DNA of 64,000 nucleotides from Pseudomonas sp. ABC1 (GTDB lineage: Bacteria; Pseudomonadota; Gammaproteobacteria; Pseudomonadales; Pseudomonadaceae). The stretch lies in the NCBI RefSeq assembly GCF_013395055.1, contig NZ_CP058349.1, positions 2,044,001 through 2,108,000 on the forward strand, given 5' to 3'. Below the pieces are notes generated by a model. That model worked only from the letters and a program-made list of their open reading frames with translations, did not search any database and was not told where the DNA came from. The stretch's first letter is position 1, and the number at the start of each line of letters is the position of its first letter. Position numbers and translations under genes: made by a program. Shown piece after piece: positions 53,763 to 62,265 of the stretch.

Positions 53763-54647
53763 ATGCCGGTCAGCATCCAGCCCGTCACCCGCGGTCAGCT
53801 CGCCTGCTGGGAGATACGCCATGGCGACAGCCTGCTGCTGATCGCCGAACAGGGCGCCCAGGTGCTCGAGTACCGGCAAGGCGACGAGCCGCCAATCATC
53901 TGGCTCAGCGAGCAGGCCGCCTTCGAAAGCGGGCAACCGGTGCGTGGCGGCATCCCGGTGTGCTGGCCCTGGTTCGGCGACCTGGCACGCAACCCCGAGG
54001 CCGTCCAGCACGTGCACCCACAGCCCGCGCCGGCCCATGGCCTGGTGCGCAGCCTGCTCTGGACACTGGAGCGCCAGACCGTGGAACAGGGCGCCGCCCT
54101 GCTCGACTTCGGCTGCCCGCCGCTGACAGAGTGCCCCGAGCTGCAACTGCACCTGCACGTCCGTCTCGACGATGCCCTGCACCTGCGCCTGACCAGCCAC
54201 AACCTGGGCGACACACCGATCACCCTGAGCCAGGCACTGCACAGCTACTTCGCCATCAGCGATATCCACCAGGTCTCGGTGCAGGGCCTCGACGGCAAAC
54301 CCTATATCGAGACCCTGGAAGACTGGCAGCCGCGCGAACAATCAGGCGACCTGCACTTCGACGGCGAGACTGACCGCATCTACCTCGACCTGCCACAACG
54401 CCTGACGCTGACCGACCCAACCTGGCAACGCCGCATCGAACTGCACGCCAGTGGCTCACGCTCGGCGGTGCTGTGGAACCCCTGGGTCGACAAGTCCCGC
54501 CGCCTGTCGCAGTTCGCCGACGACGCCTGGCAACGCATGCTCTGCATCGAGACGGCGAACGTGCTGGACGATGCGGTGCGGCTGGAACCAGGCGCGAGTC
54601 ACGAACTGACGCTGGCCATCGAGGCACATACTCTGCAACCCAAATAG
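53763..54647 (+). CDS. D-hexose-6-phosphate mutarotase (YeaD-like)
   Basis: A 294-aa aldose-1-epimerase-fold enzyme. It carries RGGIPVCWPWFGDLARNPEA and AHGLVRSLLWTLE with the family's active-site His region, and SQALHSYFAISDIHQVSV and LCIETANVLDDAV near the end with a conserved Glu. The YeaD group interconverts anomers of hexose-6-phosphates. Its place directly after an amino-acid importer is unusual in function but common in pseudomonads. Confidence 0.92.
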   Translation: MPVSIQPVTRGQLACWEIRHGDSLLLIAEQGAQVLEYRQGDEPPIIWLSEQAAFESGQPVRGGIPVCWPWFGDLARNPEAVQHVHPQPAPAHGLVRSLLWTLERQTVEQGAALLDFGCPPLTECPELQLHLHVRLDDALHLRLTSHNLGDTPITLSQALHSYFAISDIHQVSVQGLDGKPYIETLEDWQPREQSGDLHFDGETDRIYLDLPQRLTLTDPTWQRRIELHASGSRSAVLWNPWVDKSRRLSQFADDAWQRMLCIETANVLDDAVRLEPGASHELTLAIEAHTLQPK

Positions 54648-54660
54648 CGCCGCCCGGCAA

Positions 54661-55602
54661 TCAGCCTAGCCCGGCCACCTCCGCCAGCACGGCCTGGAAG
54701 GCTGCCAGTTGCGACGCGTCGAAACGGGCAAACACCCGCTGCTGCTGTTCTTCGGCGATCCGCCAGAGGCGCTCGGCCTGCTCGCCACCCAGCGCGGTCA
54801 GGCAATAGCCGCCCTGGCCATGCTCGTCCAGCAGCCCTTTGCGCCGCAGCACATCGAGCGACACTTCGATCTCCCGCAGCGGCATCGCCACCAGGCGCTG
54901 CAAGGCGGGCAAGGCCAGACCGGCATCGCTGGACAACACCAGCAGCAACCGCGCTTCGCTGGTGCGCAGGCCGCTGGCCAACTGACGTGGCTGGTAGTCC
55001 GCCTGGTAGGCGCGCACGGCCTGGGTCATCAGGTAATAGAAGTTATCGCTAAGCCGCCCCTGGAAGGCACTGGGCGAAGCGTTGCCCAAGGCCTCCGCCG
55101 TCAGGTGCGGATGCGGCAGCACCGCGCAGTAGGCGCCCTGATGGTAGAGCAGCGGCGCACGACCCAGGTCGTCGAAGGCCACCACCCGCCCCAGCAGTAT
55201 CCAGTGGTCGCCGCCGTCGATCTGCTGGTAGCGCTCGCACTGGAAACGCGCCGCGCAATCGCTGAGCAATGGCGCACCTCCCAGCCCCGTCTCGCAGACC
55301 ACGTCGGCGAACTTGTCGTCCCGACTGCGGGCGAAGCGGTTGGACAGGTCGATCTGGTCGGCAGCCAGTATATTCACCGCGAAATGGCTGGCCTGCTCGA
55401 ACACACCATGGCTGGAGGAGCGCTTGTCGATGCTCCACAGCACCAGGGCCGGTTCGAGTGAGACCGAGTTGAAGCTGTTGGCGGTGACACCGACCCGCTG
55501 CTCGCCACTGGCGGCGGTCATGACAGTGACGCCCGTGGCGAAATTGCCCAGGGCACGACGAAAGGCACGCGGGTCCAGGCCCGCTTCGGTATGGCTAGTC
55601 AT
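54661..55602 (-). CDS. C1-hpah: p-Hydroxyphenylacetate 3-hydroxylase, reductase component C1
   Basis: NADH:FMN reductase that supplies reduced flavin to the C2 oxygenase. The 313-aa protein has an N-terminal flavin-reductase split barrel (residues about 10-165: LGNFATGVTVMTA; VGVTANSFNSVSLEPALVLWS; HFAVNILAADQ) and a C-terminal MarR-like winged-helix region (about 185-313: LLLVLSSDAGLALPALQRLV; LDVLRRKGLLDEHGQGGY), the two-domain layout of Acinetobacter C1, whose C-terminal part responds to 4-HPA. GGAG lies seven bases before the ATG. It is downstream of C2 on the same strand, 186 bases away. Confidence 0.9.
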   Translation of the reverse strand: MTSHTEAGLDPRAFRRALGNFATGVTVMTAASGEQRVGVTANSFNSVSLEPALVLWSIDKRSSSHGVFEQASHFAVNILAADQIDLSNRFARSRDDKFADVVCETGLGGAPLLSDCAARFQCERYQQIDGGDHWILLGRVVAFDDLGRAPLLYHQGAYCAVLPHPHLTAEALGNASPSAFQGRLSDNFYYLMTQAVRAYQADYQPRQLASGLRTSEARLLLVLSSDAGLALPALQRLVAMPLREIEVSLDVLRRKGLLDEHGQGGYCLTALGGEQAERLWRIAEEQQQRVFARFDASQLAAFQAVLAEVAGLG

Positions 55603-55681
55603 TCTTGTTCTCCGTCGCCGGGCACTCGCGGTCCGGCGGTATCCAGGTGAAAACCCGTTCACGCTCTCCAAACCAAGACCC

Positions 55682-55738
55682 CGTAGGGTGCGCCATGCGC
55701 ACCTGACCGAGAACAGGGTGCGCATGGCGCACCCTACG
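55682..55738. repeat. GTAGGGTGCGC-type inverted repeat, copy 2
   Basis: Perfect 22-bp arms (55682-55703 and 55717-55738) enclose a 13-base loop. It lies between the C2 and C1 hydroxylase genes, on their common transcript, and is the same repeat type as 48942-49005. Confidence 0.75.
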
Positions 55739-55788
55739 CGGGGCAGGTCATTCGGTAGAAGGTCATGAGCAGGTACGACTCGCGGCGG

Positions 55789-56958
55789 CTAGACCATGCT
55801 CGGGTCCGGCTCCAGCCCCATCAGCTCGCGGCCGAGGATCTGCGCGCAGACGTCATAGTCGGTGTAGGCGTGGGCGCCGGTCATGTGCGAATCGCGGAAC
55901 AGCCGCTGTATCTCGTTGCCCTCGAACCAACTGGTGGCGCCTGCCGCACTGAACAACCGGTCCACCGCCTCGATGCACATCTTCACCGCATAGGCCTGGT
56001 TGGTGCGCCAGAAGGCCAGGGTCGTGCGTGTCGGATACTGCTGCCGCTCGCCGTATTCAGCATGCTCCTGCCAGGTCTTCTCCAGCAGGGCACGAGCGGC
56101 GGCGACCTGGTGGGTGGACTCGGCCAGCCGCATCAGCGCCGGGGTGGCGGTGCCGACGCTGGCACCGGTGTAGGCGCGCACGCGGTTGCGGGTCTTCTCC
56201 TTGAACGCCTCCAGCATGCGCTCGGCGATACCCAGGCTGATGGCAGCAAAACCGCTGGCGAAGTAAGGACGGTACGGGGTATGGAAGATCTTGCTGTCCG
56301 GGTACAGGCCAAAACCGGCGGAGCGGCCTTCCATCATGTCCCTGGCCGCCTGGATACGGTACTCGGGAACGAACACGTCCTTGATGACCAGCGTCTTGGA
56401 GCCGCTGCCACGCATGCCGACGGCGTACCAGTCGTCGCGGATCTCATAGTCGCTACGCGGCAGCACGGCGAAGCTGTAGACCTTCTCGCCCTGCGCGCCG
56501 ATGCGGTTGCAGCCTACGATCGCCCACTGCGCATGGTCGCAACCGCTGCTCCAGCCCATCTCGCCATTGAAGATGACGCCGCCCTCGACCTCCTCGACCC
56601 GACCGAAGGGCGCGATGCTGCTGCTGGCCGTGGCATCGGGGTTCTCGCCCCATACCTCGTCCTGCAAACGCTGGGGAAACATCGCCAGTTGGTGGCTGTG
56701 GGTACACAGCAGACTGAAGGCCCAAGCGGTGCCGCCACAGGCACCGGCCAGGGCGGCGACGCAATCGGCGAATTGCGGCAGGGAAACTTCCAGGCCGCCA
56801 TAAGCCATGGGCTGGAAGGCGCGGTGCATACCGATACCCTTGAGCAGGGCAATATTCGCCTCCGGCACCTTGCGCAGGCGCTCGGCCTCATCGGCGTTGC
56901 CGGCAATGGCCGGAAGGATGTCTTGCAGTGCCTCTAGCAGAGGGTTTGGATTTTTCAT
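55789..56958 (-). CDS. C2-hpah: p-Hydroxyphenylacetate 3-hydroxylase, oxygenase component C2
   Basis: Uses reduced FMN from C1 to hydroxylate 4-HPA to homoprotocatechuate. The 389-aa protein has the acyl-CoA-dehydrogenase fold: ALAGACGGTAWAFSLLCTHSHQ, NGEMGWSSGCDHAQWAIVG with the catalytic Ser/His region, MRGSGSKTLVIKDVFVP, and a helical C-terminal domain with FSAAGATSWFEGNEIQRLFRD. The start at 56958 was chosen over 56964 because AGGG stands seven bases before it. It is divergent from an MFS gene; a candidate HpaR operator lies in the space between. Confidence 0.9.
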   Translation of the reverse strand: MKNPNPLLEALQDILPAIAGNADEAERLRKVPEANIALLKGIGMHRAFQPMAYGGLEVSLPQFADCVAALAGACGGTAWAFSLLCTHSHQLAMFPQRLQDEVWGENPDATASSSIAPFGRVEEVEGGVIFNGEMGWSSGCDHAQWAIVGCNRIGAQGEKVYSFAVLPRSDYEIRDDWYAVGMRGSGSKTLVIKDVFVPEYRIQAARDMMEGRSAGFGLYPDSKIFHTPYRPYFASGFAAISLGIAERMLEAFKEKTRNRVRAYTGASVGTATPALMRLAESTHQVAAARALLEKTWQEHAEYGERQQYPTRTTLAFWRTNQAYAVKMCIEAVDRLFSAAGATSWFEGNEIQRLFRDSHMTGAHAYTDYDVCAQILGRELMGLEPDPSMV

Positions 56959-57197
56959 TGTCATGCCCTGTTTATTGTTGGTCTTGCGGGGTTGTCGCCT
57001 CGGGATTCGTCCTGGAGCAACCAGGCACCCAGACGCCGGGAAACCTGTATTTCCGGGATAGCGAGGCGATTATGCAGAGGGGCATCGACAGCAAAAATGT
57101 ACGAAACAGAGACAAACTTGCACTTTTCATGGCCGATACAGCGGGAGTCGCCACAGGTGCGCACAGCGTTCGCGAACAGGCGGGAAGGCCGAATAAC

Positions 57198-57211
57198 ATT
57201 AATCTGTTAAT
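57198..57211. promoter_or_regulatory. Candidate HpaR operator A
   Basis: ATTAATCTGTTAAT fits RTTAA-N4-TTAAY and extends to a perfect CATTAA-TCTG-TTAATG. It lies 54 bases before the MFS start and 240 bases before C2 in the 307-base divergent gap 56959-57265, which also has a GTTCGCGAAC palindrome at 57168-57177. Sites B and C share the pattern. Confidence 0.5.
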
Positions 57212-57265
57212 GAATACGCCAAGGCATTAGCATGCGTCCTCCCTCATCCTGATCGCCGCCCGAAC

Positions 57266-58465
57266 ATGACGACCTGGCCCGATGCCCTGCGTGCGCTGCG
57301 CCACCGCAACTTCCGCCTGTATTTCGCAGGGCATGCGCTTTCCACCCTGGGCACCTGGGTACAACAGGTGGCCCTGGCCTGGTTGATCTACCGCCTCACC
57401 GACTCGGCCGCGTTGCTCGGTGCCACGACCTTCGCCGCGCTGTTGCCACAACTCCTGCTCGGCCCTGTCGCCGGTGCCTGGATCGACCGGCACGACAAGC
57501 GCCGCCTGCTGATCGTCATCGAGACCCTGCTCGGCGTGCAGGCCGTGGCGCTGGCACTGCTCACCGCCGCTGGCCACATGGGGCCGGAGCTGATCCTCGC
57601 CATGGCCTCGCTGCTGGGCGTGCTCAATGCCATCGACACCCCGCTGCGCCAATCCCTGCTCAGCCAGTTCGTCGGCGACCGCCAGGACCTGCCCAATGCC
57701 CTGGCACTGAACGCCATGCTGTTCACCCTGTCGCGCTTCATCGGCCCACCCCTGGCCGGCCTGCTGCTGGGGCTGGTCGGCGAAGCGATCTGTTTCACGC
57801 TCAATGCGCTGTCGTACCTGGGGCTGGTGGCGGGCCTGCTGCTGATGCGCATGGCCCCGACACCCAGGGCCAGCGGCTCCTTTCGCACGATCTTCGGCGA
57901 GGGACTGGCCTACGCCCTCGGCGATGCCGGCATTCGGCGACTGATGCTCGGCGTGATGGCCGTCAACCTGACGGCATCCAGCTATGTGGTGCTATTGCCG
58001 GTGTTCGCCCGCGATATCTTCGCCGGCGATGCCTCCACCCTGGGCTGGCTGTGGGGCGCTGCGGGCCTCGGCTCGCTGCTGGCGACCCTGTTACTGGCGA
58101 ACCAGCGCACCGCAGAGAAGCTGCCCCGGCTGATTGCCTGGTCGGCGCTGGCCTGTGGACTGACCCTGCCGCTGTTCGCGTTCAGCCGCTACCTGCCGTT
58201 GTCGTTGCTGGCCATGGCCGTGCTCGGTTTCGGCGTCACCGTCAACAACGTCGGCACCAACATCATCCTGCAGAGTGCCGCACCAGAGCATCTGCGTGGC
58301 CGTGCGGTGGCGCTGTACACCTCGCTGCGCTTCGGCTTCGACGCCATCGGCGGGCTGCTCGCCGGGCTGATCGCAGCCCGCCTGGGTGCACCGCTGGCCC
58401 TGGCGATCGCCGCCGGCGTACTGCTGCTCTACTGTGCCCAGGCACGATGGCAGCAACGGCCCTGA
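57266..58465 (+). CDS. MFS transporter (MFS_3/EntS-like)
   Basis: A 399-aa twelve-helix transporter of the MFS_3 group, related to EntS-type exporters: RNFRLYFAGHALSTLGTWVQQ at the N-terminus and AGAWIDRHDKRRLLIVIE as the loop 2-3 motif. The substrate is unknown; in this position export of aromatics or an unrelated compound are both possible. It is divergent from C2 and convergent with the next MFS gene, which ends four bases away. Confidence 0.87.
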   Translation: MTTWPDALRALRHRNFRLYFAGHALSTLGTWVQQVALAWLIYRLTDSAALLGATTFAALLPQLLLGPVAGAWIDRHDKRRLLIVIETLLGVQAVALALLTAAGHMGPELILAMASLLGVLNAIDTPLRQSLLSQFVGDRQDLPNALALNAMLFTLSRFIGPPLAGLLLGLVGEAICFTLNALSYLGLVAGLLLMRMAPTPRASGSFRTIFGEGLAYALGDAGIRRLMLGVMAVNLTASSYVVLLPVFARDIFAGDASTLGWLWGAAGLGSLLATLLLANQRTAEKLPRLIAWSALACGLTLPLFAFSRYLPLSLLAMAVLGFGVTVNNVGTNIILQSAAPEHLRGRAVALYTSLRFGFDAIGGLLAGLIAARLGAPLALAIAAGVLLLYCAQARWQQRP

Positions 58466-58469
58466 CCCA

Positions 58470-59651
58470 TCAGAACCGGCGTAGCGCCACGCGACACGCC
58501 AGCAGGCTGAGGCCGCCGGCACCGGCCAGCACCAGGCACATCGGCAGGGGCGTCCCGTCGTGCAGGGCACTGACCAACGCACTGCCCAGCATGCCCAGGC
58601 CGAACTGCATGGCCACCGCCAGCCCCGCCGCCGCACCAGCCTGCTGCGGATAGGCCGCGAGCAGGCAGGCCAGGCAGTTGGCGCCGATCATGCCGGTGAA
58701 GCTGATGTAGCCGAGCACGGCCACCACCAGCATGGGTAAACCGCCCCAGCCGGACAGCCCCACCAGTGCGAGCACCCCTCCCGCCGTCGCGATGACCCAG
58801 GTAGCCCCCGCCAGTATGCGCTGCGGCGCCAGCTCCACGACCAGGCGTGCATTGAGCAACGTCACCACGATAATGCCGAGGATATTCAGCGCGAACAGCC
58901 AGGCGTAGCCCATCGGCGACACCCCGAAATGCTCGATGTAAATAAACGGCGAAGCGCTGATGAAAGCGAACATACCGCCAAAGCACGCCCCCATGCAGAG
59001 GGTATAGCCCAGCGCCAGCGGCTCCCTGGCCATTCGCCCATAGGCACGGAACGCCTGCCCCAGGGAGGCGCCACGGGCACTGGGCGGATGGGTTTCGGGA
59101 ATCTTCCAGGCCACCGCCAGCAGGCAGATTGCGGCGAATCCCAGCAACAGCAGGAACTGCGAGCGCCAAGCAGCCAGGTGCATCAGGTAACCGCCAAGCA
59201 AGGGGGCAACCAGGGTCGCCAGCATCGTCACCAGATGCATCAGCGACAAGACCCTGGCCGCATCCCCCAGGGGGAACAGGTCACGCACGATGGCCCGTGC
59301 CAGTACCGAGGCCGCCGCCCCGCCCAATGCCTGCAGCAAGCGCCAGAATTGCAGTTGTCCGACATCATCGGCCAGCGCGCAGCCAAGGCTGGCCACCAGG
59401 TACAGGACGATACCGCCGAGCAGCAATCGGCGCCTGCCGAAGCGGTCCGACAGCGGGCCATAGAACAGCATGCCCAGGCAGAGGCCGCCGAGGAACAGGC
59501 TGATGGTCATCTGCACCTGCGCCTCGCCGGCATCGAGGTCGCGACCGATGCTCGGCAAGCTCGGCAGGTACATGTCGATCGACAACGGACCGAACGCCAC
59601 CAACGCGGCGAGCAGGACAATCAGGCTCTGGGGCCTGGCAATGGGCGGCAT
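58470..59651 (-). CDS. Bcr/CflA-type MFS drug/metabolite exporter
   Basis: A 393-aa twelve-helix MFS protein of the Bcr/CflA group: ALVAFGPLSIDMYLPSLPSIG at the start, GMLFYGPLSDRFGRRRLLL as the loop 2-3 motif, and GAAASVLARAIVRDLFP in helix 4-5. Relatives export chloramphenicol, bicyclomycin, sulfonamides or cysteine. Candidate operator B is 108 bases upstream, so it may belong to the 4-HPA regulon, perhaps as an outlet for aromatic intermediates; that is inference. Confidence 0.88.
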   Translation of the reverse strand: MPPIARPQSLIVLLAALVAFGPLSIDMYLPSLPSIGRDLDAGEAQVQMTISLFLGGLCLGMLFYGPLSDRFGRRRLLLGGIVLYLVASLGCALADDVGQLQFWRLLQALGGAAASVLARAIVRDLFPLGDAARVLSLMHLVTMLATLVAPLLGGYLMHLAAWRSQFLLLLGFAAICLLAVAWKIPETHPPSARGASLGQAFRAYGRMAREPLALGYTLCMGACFGGMFAFISASPFIYIEHFGVSPMGYAWLFALNILGIIVVTLLNARLVVELAPQRILAGATWVIATAGGVLALVGLSGWGGLPMLVVAVLGYISFTGMIGANCLACLLAAYPQQAGAAAGLAVAMQFGLGMLGSALVSALHDGTPLPMCLVLAGAGGLSLLACRVALRRF

Positions 59652-59758
59652 AAGAACTCCGGGGAACGCAGGGTCAGGAGAAGGTGGCCAACGACAGCTT
59701 GCAGGCCGTACGCTGCATGTATGGCGGGCCGGTAAGCCTGTACGGCTTCACGCTATTC

Positions 59759-59772
59759 GTTAATAAATTAAT
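59759..59772. promoter_or_regulatory. Candidate HpaR operator B
   Basis: GTTAATAAATTAAT fits RTTAA-N4-TTAAY. It is in the 158-base space between the Bcr/CflA gene start and the 3' end of hpaA, 108 bases upstream of the exporter. Confidence 0.45.
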
Positions 59773-59809
59773 TTTTATCATCCACTGTCAAGCCAGAGCC
59801 AGGCCCTGT

Positions 59810-60727
59810 TCAGCGCCAGGCATCCTCCTTCTCGGCCAGATGTCGCTGGCGATACTCGCCCGGCGCCATCCCCGCATTGCGATGGAAGAAACGGCTGAAA
59901 TAAGCCGGATCGGTGAAACCCAGGCGATAGCTGATTTCGTTGGCCGTGCACCCGGAGAACAGCAACAGGCGCCGGGCCTCCTGCATCAGCCGCTCGTGCA
60001 CCAGGCGCTTGGACGGCAGGCCGGCGATGCGTCGGCAGATATCGTTGAGGCGCGCTTCGGTGACCCCAAGGCGCTCGGCATAAATGCCCAGCGACCAATG
60101 CTCGGCGTAATGCCGTTCGATCAGTGCGTTGAAATGGTGAAAGAAATGCAGGTCGTTGCGCCGTGTCGGCTGTGCCGTCAGCGAACGGCTCGATAAGCGC
60201 AGCAGGCTGATCAGGAGCAGCCGCGTCAGCGCTTCCAGGCACGATGAACGGCCCGGGCGATTGGCGGTGAACTCGTCACGCAATGCATCGAAACACTGGT
60301 CGACGCGGAGGATGTCGCCAGCAAAGCGCTCGTCCAGATCATCGAACGCCACGCAGACCGCACCGATGCGCGGCCCGTCGGCAAGGCCCTGGTCGGCCTC
60401 CAGCAACGGCCAGACCCATTGCTGGCGCACGGTCAGCACATGGCCATCGCTGTCCGCCTCGGTGACGAAGGCATGGGGAATGGTCGGCGGCGTCAGGAAG
60501 AACAGCGGCCCCTCGCGGTGATACTGCTGGTCGTCCAGGTAGACCCGTACCGCACCACTCTTGACGTAATGAATCTGGAAGAACCGGTCGTGCCGGTGCA
60601 CCGGCATGTTGCGGCCGAAGAAATCGGCCAGCTTGCCCAGCGCCTCGTAGTGCACGTCGGCATCGGCATAGCGCTGGTCGTAGACCTGGCCGATGTCGAT
60701 GTTGGGGATGGCTTGCACCTCACGCAT
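59810..60727 (-). CDS. hpaA: AraC-family activator of 4-hydroxyphenylacetate catabolism
   Basis: A 305-aa regulator with an N-terminal cupin-like sensor (VHRHDRFFQIHYVKSGAVRVY; TPPTIPHAFVTE) that should bind 4-HPA, and a C-terminal AraC domain (LGIYAERLGVTEARLNDICRR; ANEISYRLGFTDPAYFSRFFHR). The N-terminus IPNIDIGQVYDQRY matches the HpaA family. In known systems HpaA activates the hydroxylase genes. GGAGG precedes the ATG. It follows hpaR on the same strand, with a MITE-like element inserted between them. Confidence 0.92.
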   Translation of the reverse strand: MREVQAIPNIDIGQVYDQRYADADVHYEALGKLADFFGRNMPVHRHDRFFQIHYVKSGAVRVYLDDQQYHREGPLFFLTPPTIPHAFVTEADSDGHVLTVRQQWVWPLLEADQGLADGPRIGAVCVAFDDLDERFAGDILRVDQCFDALRDEFTANRPGRSSCLEALTRLLLISLLRLSSRSLTAQPTRRNDLHFFHHFNALIERHYAEHWSLGIYAERLGVTEARLNDICRRIAGLPSKRLVHERLMQEARRLLLFSGCTANEISYRLGFTDPAYFSRFFHRNAGMAPGEYRQRHLAEKEDAWR

Positions 60728-60756
60728 GGATACCCCTCCGGCTCTCGCGCTCTCAG

Positions 60757-60894
60757 AACCTGTTCACGATCTCGCGAGCTAGAGCACTACAAGGCAAAAA
60801 CAGGCGAGGAAGCGGAGTTTACGAGTTGTAAATGAGCATTCCGAGCCTGTTTTTAACGCAGTAGGGCCGACGCGTAGCAGATCGTGAACAGGTA
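60757..60894. mobile_element. MITE-like 138-bp element, copy 2 (between hpaR and hpaA)
   Basis: It matches copy 1 at 123 of 138 bases and has the same AACCTGTTCACGATCT left end and complementary right end. The pentamer CTCAG stands directly outside both ends (60752-60756 and 60895-60899), as a target-site duplication would; the right copy includes the hpaR stop codon. The element fills most of the 168-base space between hpaR and hpaA and forms a long hairpin in any hpaR-hpaA transcript. Confidence 0.87.
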
Positions 60895-60895
60895 C

Positions 60896-61318
60896 TCAGG
60901 GCTTGACCTGTTTCAGTTCATTGAGCAGCCCAAGCAGTTGCTGCAGCTTCTCTTCGCCGAACTGCGCCTGGATCTTCTGGTAGTTGCTCTCCATCCCGTC
61001 GCTCATGGAGACGAAGCACTGCTGCCCCTTCTCGGTCAGGTTGACGTACACCCGCCGCTGGTCTTGGGGCGACTTCCAGCGGCGCACCAGGCCATCGCGC
61101 TCCAGCCGCCCCAGCACGCCGGTCATGCTCGGTTTGAGAATGCAGGCCTGGCGCGCCAGTTGATGGCTTTCCAGTTCGCCCTGCTGGCGCAGGATGCGCA
61201 CGATCCGCCACTGCTGCTCGGTCAGCCCGTGCTGGTTGAGCAGCGGGCGGAAGAACGCCATGGCGGCTTCTCGGGCCTGCAACAGCGTGAGGGTCAGGGA
61301 GGGTCTGGTGTTGGACAT
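60896..61318 (-). CDS. hpaR: Homoprotocatechuate operon repressor, MarR family
   Basis: A 140-aa MarR-type repressor. The winged helix spans about residues 30-100 (LTEQQWRIVRILRQQGELESHQLA; MTGVLGRLERDGLVRRWKSPQDQRR). The N-terminus NTRPSLTLTLLQAREAAMAFFRP matches HpaR, which represses the meta-cleavage genes until aromatic inducer binds. It is divergent from hpaG1 with 284 bases between, containing operator C. The stop codon sits at the edge of the MITE copy. Confidence 0.93.
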   Translation of the reverse strand: MSNTRPSLTLTLLQAREAAMAFFRPLLNQHGLTEQQWRIVRILRQQGELESHQLARQACILKPSMTGVLGRLERDGLVRRWKSPQDQRRVYVNLTEKGQQCFVSMSDGMESNYQKIQAQFGEEKLQQLLGLLNELKQVKP

Positions 61319-61503
61319 GTTTCGAAAGCCCGCAAGGTCATGGAAGTGAACAGTTTAACCAATCTTTCGAAGGCCTCGGGAATTCACCCAGGCGTGTCAT
61401 GGGCAATCAAGTCCCTGGCAGGAGAAGACAATCACAACCCGCGGCTGACCGCTTAAATAGCAGCAGGCAGGCATGGCCTCCAGGCGCGCATGCCTTGACG
61501 ATG

Positions 61504-61517
61504 ATTAATATATTAAC
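61504..61517. promoter_or_regulatory. Candidate HpaR operator C
   Basis: ATTAATATATTAAC fits RTTAA-N4-TTAAY and contains a perfect 12-bp palindrome. It lies 86 bases before hpaG1 in the hpaR-hpaG1 divergent region, and a second weaker site (GTTA-ACGA-TAAC) follows at 61533-61544. This is the expected place for HpaR to control both genes. Confidence 0.55.
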
Positions 61518-61602
61518 TATAAAAGTTTTCATGTTAACGATAACGCGACTGACTGCACACGACCGATGTCCAGGTGCAGCTGTCACCACCCAGGAGTAGA
61601 CC

Positions 61603-62265
61603 ATGCCCCTCAATGCCAGCGAACTGGCCACCGGCAGCCTGTTCGGCGTCGCCCTGAACTACCAAGGGCTGCTGGCAGGTCGCCTCGACGAGTTCGGCCA
61701 GCCGCCCTACCAGAAGCCGCCGGTCAAACCGGTGCTGTTCATCAAGACCTCCAACACCCGCAACGGCAATGGCCAGGCGGTCATCGCTCCCAGTGGCGAA
61801 CGCCTGCAACCCGGCCCTGCGCTCGGCGTGGTGATCGGTAGCGATGCCAGCCGCGTCAGTGCCGAGAGGGCGCTGGAGCATGTGGCCGGCTATGTGCTGG
61901 TGAATGAGTTCAGCCTGCCGGAAGACAGCTACTACCGCCCGGCGGTCAAGGCCAAGTGCCGCGACGGTTTCTGTGCCATCGGCGACGAAGTGGTGCCTGT
62001 CGATGCAGTGCCCGAACCCGGCAGGCTGGAGCTGCGCCTGCTGGTCAACGGCGAAGTGCGCCAGCAGAACACCACGGCGAACCTGGTGCGCGGCATCGGC
62101 CAGTTGATCGCCGAACTGAGCGAGTTCATGACCCTGCACAAGGGCGACGTACTCATCACCGGAACGCCGGAAGGCCGCGTCGACGTGCAGCCGGGCGACG
62201 AAGTGGTGGTGGAGATCGACGGCCTTGGCCGCCTGACCAATCACATCGTGGCGGAGGAAGCCTGA
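61603..62265 (+). CDS. hpaG1: 4-HPA pathway FAH-family enzyme HpaG1
   Basis: A 220-aa FAH-fold protein matching the N-terminal half of the E. coli HpaG isomerase/decarboxylase: LFGVALNYQGLLAGRLDEF, KPVLFIKTSNTRNG, GYVLVNEFSLPEDSYYRPAVKAKCRDGF, TGTPEGRVDVQPGD. In the pathway HpaG decarboxylates 5-oxo-pent-3-ene-tricarboxylate and isomerises the product. The two halves are separate genes here, overlapping by one base (TGATG). GGAG is found before the ATG. Confidence 0.92.
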   Translation: MPLNASELATGSLFGVALNYQGLLAGRLDEFGQPPYQKPPVKPVLFIKTSNTRNGNGQAVIAPSGERLQPGPALGVVIGSDASRVSAERALEHVAGYVLVNEFSLPEDSYYRPAVKAKCRDGFCAIGDEVVPVDAVPEPGRLELRLLVNGEVRQQNTTANLVRGIGQLIAELSEFMTLHKGDVLITGTPEGRVDVQPGDEVVVEIDGLGRLTNHIVAEEA

